Below, in pieces: positions 61,579-64,000 of a stretch of DNA of 64,000 nt. Both the position numbers and the translations under genes were made by a program. The DNA comes from Cyclobacteriaceae bacterium (GTDB lineage Bacteria; Bacteroidota; Bacteroidia; Cytophagales; Cyclobacteriaceae), in the NCBI GenBank assembly GCA_028278225.1, contig JANQEU010000075.1, positions 186,001 to 250,000 on the forward strand, given 5' to 3'. The notes under the pieces are model-generated. The model ran no database searches. It had not been told where the DNA came from and worked only from the letters and a program-made list of their open reading frames with translations. The first letter of the stretch is position 1. Each line of letters starts with the position of its first letter.

Positions 61579-62937
61579 CTATAATCCGTATTTATCAATC
61601 AGGTAGATCATAGCCGCCATGGATGCAGCGCCAAGTTCAAGTTCCCGTCGGTCCACTGTTTCAAAGACATCATCCGCAGTATGGTGGTACCTGAAATAAC
61701 GCTGGCTGTCCGGAAGAAGTCCGATTAAAAAAGTGCCTTGCTGCGAAAGGGGTCCAATATCCGCACCTCCTCCCGGATTGCTGAAATCATACAACCCATA
61801 AGGTCTGAATAACGGACCCCATGATCTGAATTTCTCAACTTTCTCGTCAGGTCCGGTGGATGTGAATCCTACCGGAAGTAATCCGCCCCGATCGGATTCA
61901 ATGGCTGCAATGTGTTTCTCGGCCGTTTCCTCAGCAACACGGGCATATTCCCGGCCACCTCTCAATCCGTTTTCTTCATTCATCCACATAACCGCCCTGA
62001 TCGTCCTTTTAGGGCTTATGTTTAAAGCTTTGAAAAGTCGAACTGCCTCGATCCCCTGCATACACCCTGATCCGTCATCGTGCGCTCCCTCACCGACATC
62101 CCAGGAATCCAAATGTCCTCCAACGGCAATATATTCATCAGGATTTTCGGAGCCGTTGATCTGACCGATAACATTGTAGGAAAGCACATCTTCCCTCATT
62201 TCACAATGAGATTCAAGATATACCTCTACCTGTGATTGTTTCAGAAGGTCGCTGAGGCGGTTAGCAGCTTTGGTGCTGATCGCAAAAGCAGGTATCCGGT
62301 GAACGTTCACCTGGTACCTCATAGAACCGGTATGAGGTGTGTCATCCAGACTTTGAGTTATTGACCGGATGATAACGGCCTTAGCGCCATATTTTGCTGC
62401 TTCGGAGGCCCCGGAAGCCCTTTGCCGGACGGCATTTCCATATGCCCGGAAGGTTTGCATTATTGTCGGATCCATGGGTCCGTTATAAAATACGATCTTA
62501 CCTTTTACCTTTTCTCCCAGCTCCGCCACTTCTTCCATGCCACCTACTTCAATAACTTCCGCCCTGATACCGTCCGGGCCCGTTCCAATAGAATTCCCAA
62601 GCGCGATACCTGCAAGTTCCATCGGTCCTGCTTTTGAGTCCACGATCCTGACAATTTCCTTTTTGCCGCGCACCCAGTAGGGAACCATAACCGGCTGCAG
62701 AAAAACAGTATCAAAATCATAGGATTCCATCAGCTGCTTTGTATAAGTGACCGCTGCTGCCGCCCCAACAGAACCGCTTAACCTGTGACCTATTTCCTTG
62801 CAGAGGTATCGAAGGTTCTCATAAACAGGGCTATTGGACAGCGCTTCATCGTAGATCTGCCTGATCACCACTGAGTCGGAAGATTGAGTAAAAGAAATCG
62901 TAGGAAAAAAGATTGCGACAATTAGGAATTTTCTCAT
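61579..62937 (-). CDS. Secreted M28 family zinc aminopeptidase with PA domain
   Basis: A 452-residue exported peptidase (signal IVAIFFPTISFTQS). A PA insertion spans ~115-250; the catalytic domain carries VGGHLDSWDVGEGAHDDGSGC (His and Asp zinc ligands), WMNEENGLRGGREY (catalytic Glu pair), and HTADDVFETVD (last His ligand). It would remove N-terminal amino acids in the periplasm. Upstream is an 8-base inverted repeat in its leader. The TPR gene and a long inverted repeat lie beyond. Confidence 0.92.
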   Translation of the reverse strand: MRKFLIVAIFFPTISFTQSSDSVVIRQIYDEALSNSPVYENLRYLCKEIGHRLSGSVGAAAAVTYTKQLMESYDFDTVFLQPVMVPYWVRGKKEIVRIVDSKAGPMELAGIALGNSIGTGPDGIRAEVIEVGGMEEVAELGEKVKGKIVFYNGPMDPTIMQTFRAYGNAVRQRASGASEAAKYGAKAVIIRSITQSLDDTPHTGSMRYQVNVHRIPAFAISTKAANRLSDLLKQSQVEVYLESHCEMREDVLSYNVIGQINGSENPDEYIAVGGHLDSWDVGEGAHDDGSGCMQGIEAVRLFKALNISPKRTIRAVMWMNEENGLRGGREYARVAEETAEKHIAAIESDRGGLLPVGFTSTGPDEKVEKFRSWGPLFRPYGLYDFSNPGGGADIGPLSQQGTFLIGLLPDSQRYFRYHHTADDVFETVDRRELELGAASMAAMIYLIDKYGL

Positions 62938-62947
62938 GGTTGAGCCT

Positions 62948-62970
62948 GGTAATTTTTCGGTGAAATTACC
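62948..62970 (-). promoter_or_regulatory. Inverted repeat in the M28 peptidase leader
   Basis: GGTAATTT (62948-62955) and AAATTACC (62963-62970) are perfect 8-base arms with a 7-base spacer, ending 10 bases before the ATG at 62937. It could be an operator or a leader hairpin. Confidence 0.4.
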
Positions 62971-63080
62971 GCCTTCTTATTATTCCGGAAAATGAATTAC
63001 ATGATCGGGGGTTTTGGATGGTAATGTCAGCTCTAAGTTCTATTGTGATTTCCGGTGTTTGAAAAGAGGTTATCTGACTG

Positions 63081-63199
63081 AAACACAAAAAACCAGTTCG
63101 TCATCCTGAACCTGTGAAGGATCTTAAGAATGTAAAACCCGTTGAAACCGAGATCCTTCATTTTATTCAGGATGACGGAATGGTTTGGTTTTTTGTGTT
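63081..63199. repeat. Long imperfect inverted repeat, interspersed-type
   Basis: Arms at about 63081-63124 and 63151-63199 pair across a 26-base loop. The core GTCATCCTGAAC / AAGGATCT and its complement AGATCCTTCA / TTCAGGATGAC is conserved; flanking AACACAAAAAACCAG pairs with GGTTTTTTGTGTT. Palindromic elements with this core are common in intergenic DNA of Bacteroidota. It lies between the M28 gene and the TPR gene in a 338-base gap with no other gene. Confidence 0.85.
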
Positions 63200-63275
63200 A
63201 TGCTAATTGATTCGACCAGATTATCAATTAATCGGGTTACGGTGGGACTTCTGGAGATTCTGCTGAGAAAAATCT

Positions 63276-64000
63276 CTACTCTGAAAAATAATTTGCATAG
63301 TCAGCCTCCGCCGCGATATAACCGAATGAATGCCAACTATCTTTTTCCAGGATTTCCTCCATGATCTCTTTAGCACGGTCTTTGTTCCCGTTGTAGAAAT
63401 ACCAATTTGCCAGGCCATAGAGGACAGCGTCATTACTGGACGCTTCCGCACCTTCATCAAGGAGTTCGTCCTCAGCCAGTTCTCCTTTATAGAAAAGGCA
63501 TAGCCTGTGATACGAAAAGTTCTCAATGATCTTCATTTCTGCAAAAATATTATCGAGAAGCTCTTCCGCCTCCGTGTCGTTACCCATTCTTCGGGAGATC
63601 ATATATAGCCAATGGGTGGAGGAGGCAACATTGTCAGGATATTTCGATGACAACAAACAATTCTTATATGCGTCAAGCGCATTATCCCAATCCTGTTTCA
63701 AATAGAATGCCAGGCCAAGGTGATACCAGATGTTGCCATGTGTGGTACTTATTGGAATGTTTTGAGCGTTAGGCTGGCCATCCGGTTCCACTTGGTTTTC
63801 AGTTCCGTCAATTAGCTGGGCGGCAAACGAGAGATCCTTAATAGCCAGATCAAATTCTCTTATGGTGATATACCTGTGTCCCCGATGGCGGTAAAATCTG
63901 GGATCCGCAGGGAACGATTCAATTCCTTCCGTAAAAATCTTGATTGCAGTCATATAATCCCGTCTGTACGCCGTGAACCTTCCCAGCCAGATCAAATTTT
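63276..64000 (-). CDS. TPR-repeat protein (C-terminal part)
   Basis: The frame is open at the right edge of the window, so the start lies outside. About 240 residues are visible with TPR-like units: DYMTAIKIFTEGIESFPADPRFYRHRGH, ATHWLYMISRRMGNDTEAEELL-like and LYGLANWYFYNGNKDRAKEIMEEIL. The last residues are acidic. A helical scaffold role is expected; the function is not known. Confidence 0.85.
   Translation of the reverse strand, partial: NLIWLGRFTAYRRDYMTAIKIFTEGIESFPADPRFYRHRGHRYITIREFDLAIKDLSFAAQLIDGTENQVEPDGQPNAQNIPISTTHGNIWYHLGLAFYLKQDWDNALDAYKNCLLSSKYPDNVASSTHWLYMISRRMGNDTEAEELLDNIFAEMKIIENFSYHRLCLFYKGELAEDELLDEGAEASSNDAVLYGLANWYFYNGNKDRAKEIMEEILEKDSWHSFGYIAAEADYANYFSE

Noticed and set aside
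63224-63526. 100-residue minus-strand frame
   Set aside because: It overlaps the TPR gene in another frame on the same strand and shows no TPR or other recognisable pattern.
1-64000. CRISPR arrays, tRNA or rRNA genes, transposases and prophage
   Set aside because: No regularly spaced repeats, cloverleaf-type sequences, transposase motifs or phage structural genes were seen on reading both strands; a covariance-model search would be needed to exclude small RNAs.

Overview
The window reads as chromosomal DNA of a Bacteroidota bacterium, most likely a marine or otherwise algal-glycan-degrading member of the class Cytophagia. The grounds are SusC/SusD pairs, a hybrid two-component regulator, a type IX secretion C-terminal domain, many lipoproteins, several DUF families typical of the phylum (DUF3078, DUF2911, DUF4920), and Bacteroidota-type -7 elements (TAnnTTTG). 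The exact genus cannot be read from the sequence. No rRNA, tRNA or CRISPR array was seen.

Layout. 1-2820: the end of a SusD gene followed by two tandem glycerophosphodiester phosphodiesterase lipoproteins, probably the tail of an uptake locus for phosphodiester substrates. 2750-7100: an accessory patch with a DUF4143 ATPase between two imperfect direct repeats, a truncated PIN-domain gene, a flavin amine oxidase and an intact PIN/ribbon-helix-helix toxin-antitoxin pair with a tandem-repeat operator candidate. 7132-20643: mostly housekeeping and envelope genes: YjbQ, a DUF4163/DUF3298-type lipoprotein, DUF3078, QueA, MenC-like, aldo/keto reductase, a PadR/FtsX-permease pair, a DUF4920 lipoprotein, an ECF sigma/anti-sigma cluster flanked by two Spy-like proteins, and a large PIG-L deacetylase. 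20660-22670: a very small membrane ORF and a sodium:solute symporter.

22787-41191 is the centrepiece: a polysaccharide utilization locus with a hybrid two-component regulator, PKD lipoprotein, SusC, SusD, a secreted GH26 enzyme with a T9SS tail, an MFS sugar porter with a large periplasmic insertion, a cytoplasmic GH43 xylosidase, a GH26 lipoprotein, a Gfo/Idh oxidoreductase and a PhyH-family dioxygenase. Both GH26 proteins resemble beta-1,3-xylanases rather than mannanases. Together with the GH43, this suggests that the locus degrades beta-1,3-xylan from green or red algae: GH26 outside, import by SusCD, trimming by the GH26 lipoprotein, entry through the MFS porter, and release and oxidation of xylose inside the cell.

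41271-54800: DUF2911, 3-methyladenine glycosylase, a GhrA-like dehydrogenase, an OmpA/PD40 protein, gamma-glutamyltransferase, a beta-carbonic anhydrase remnant not marked by any long ORF, a TPR protein, ACMSD, a membrane dipeptidase, and a Cu-only-type superoxide dismutase-like lipoprotein. 54872-64000: a second sigma-factor pair, a TolC/HlyD/ABC/TetR export operon in which the ABC ATPase has lost its usual catalytic residues and whose TetR gene and ABC gene share a 15-bp palindrome, then TfoX-N, an M28 peptidase, a long interspersed-type inverted repeat and the end of a TPR gene.
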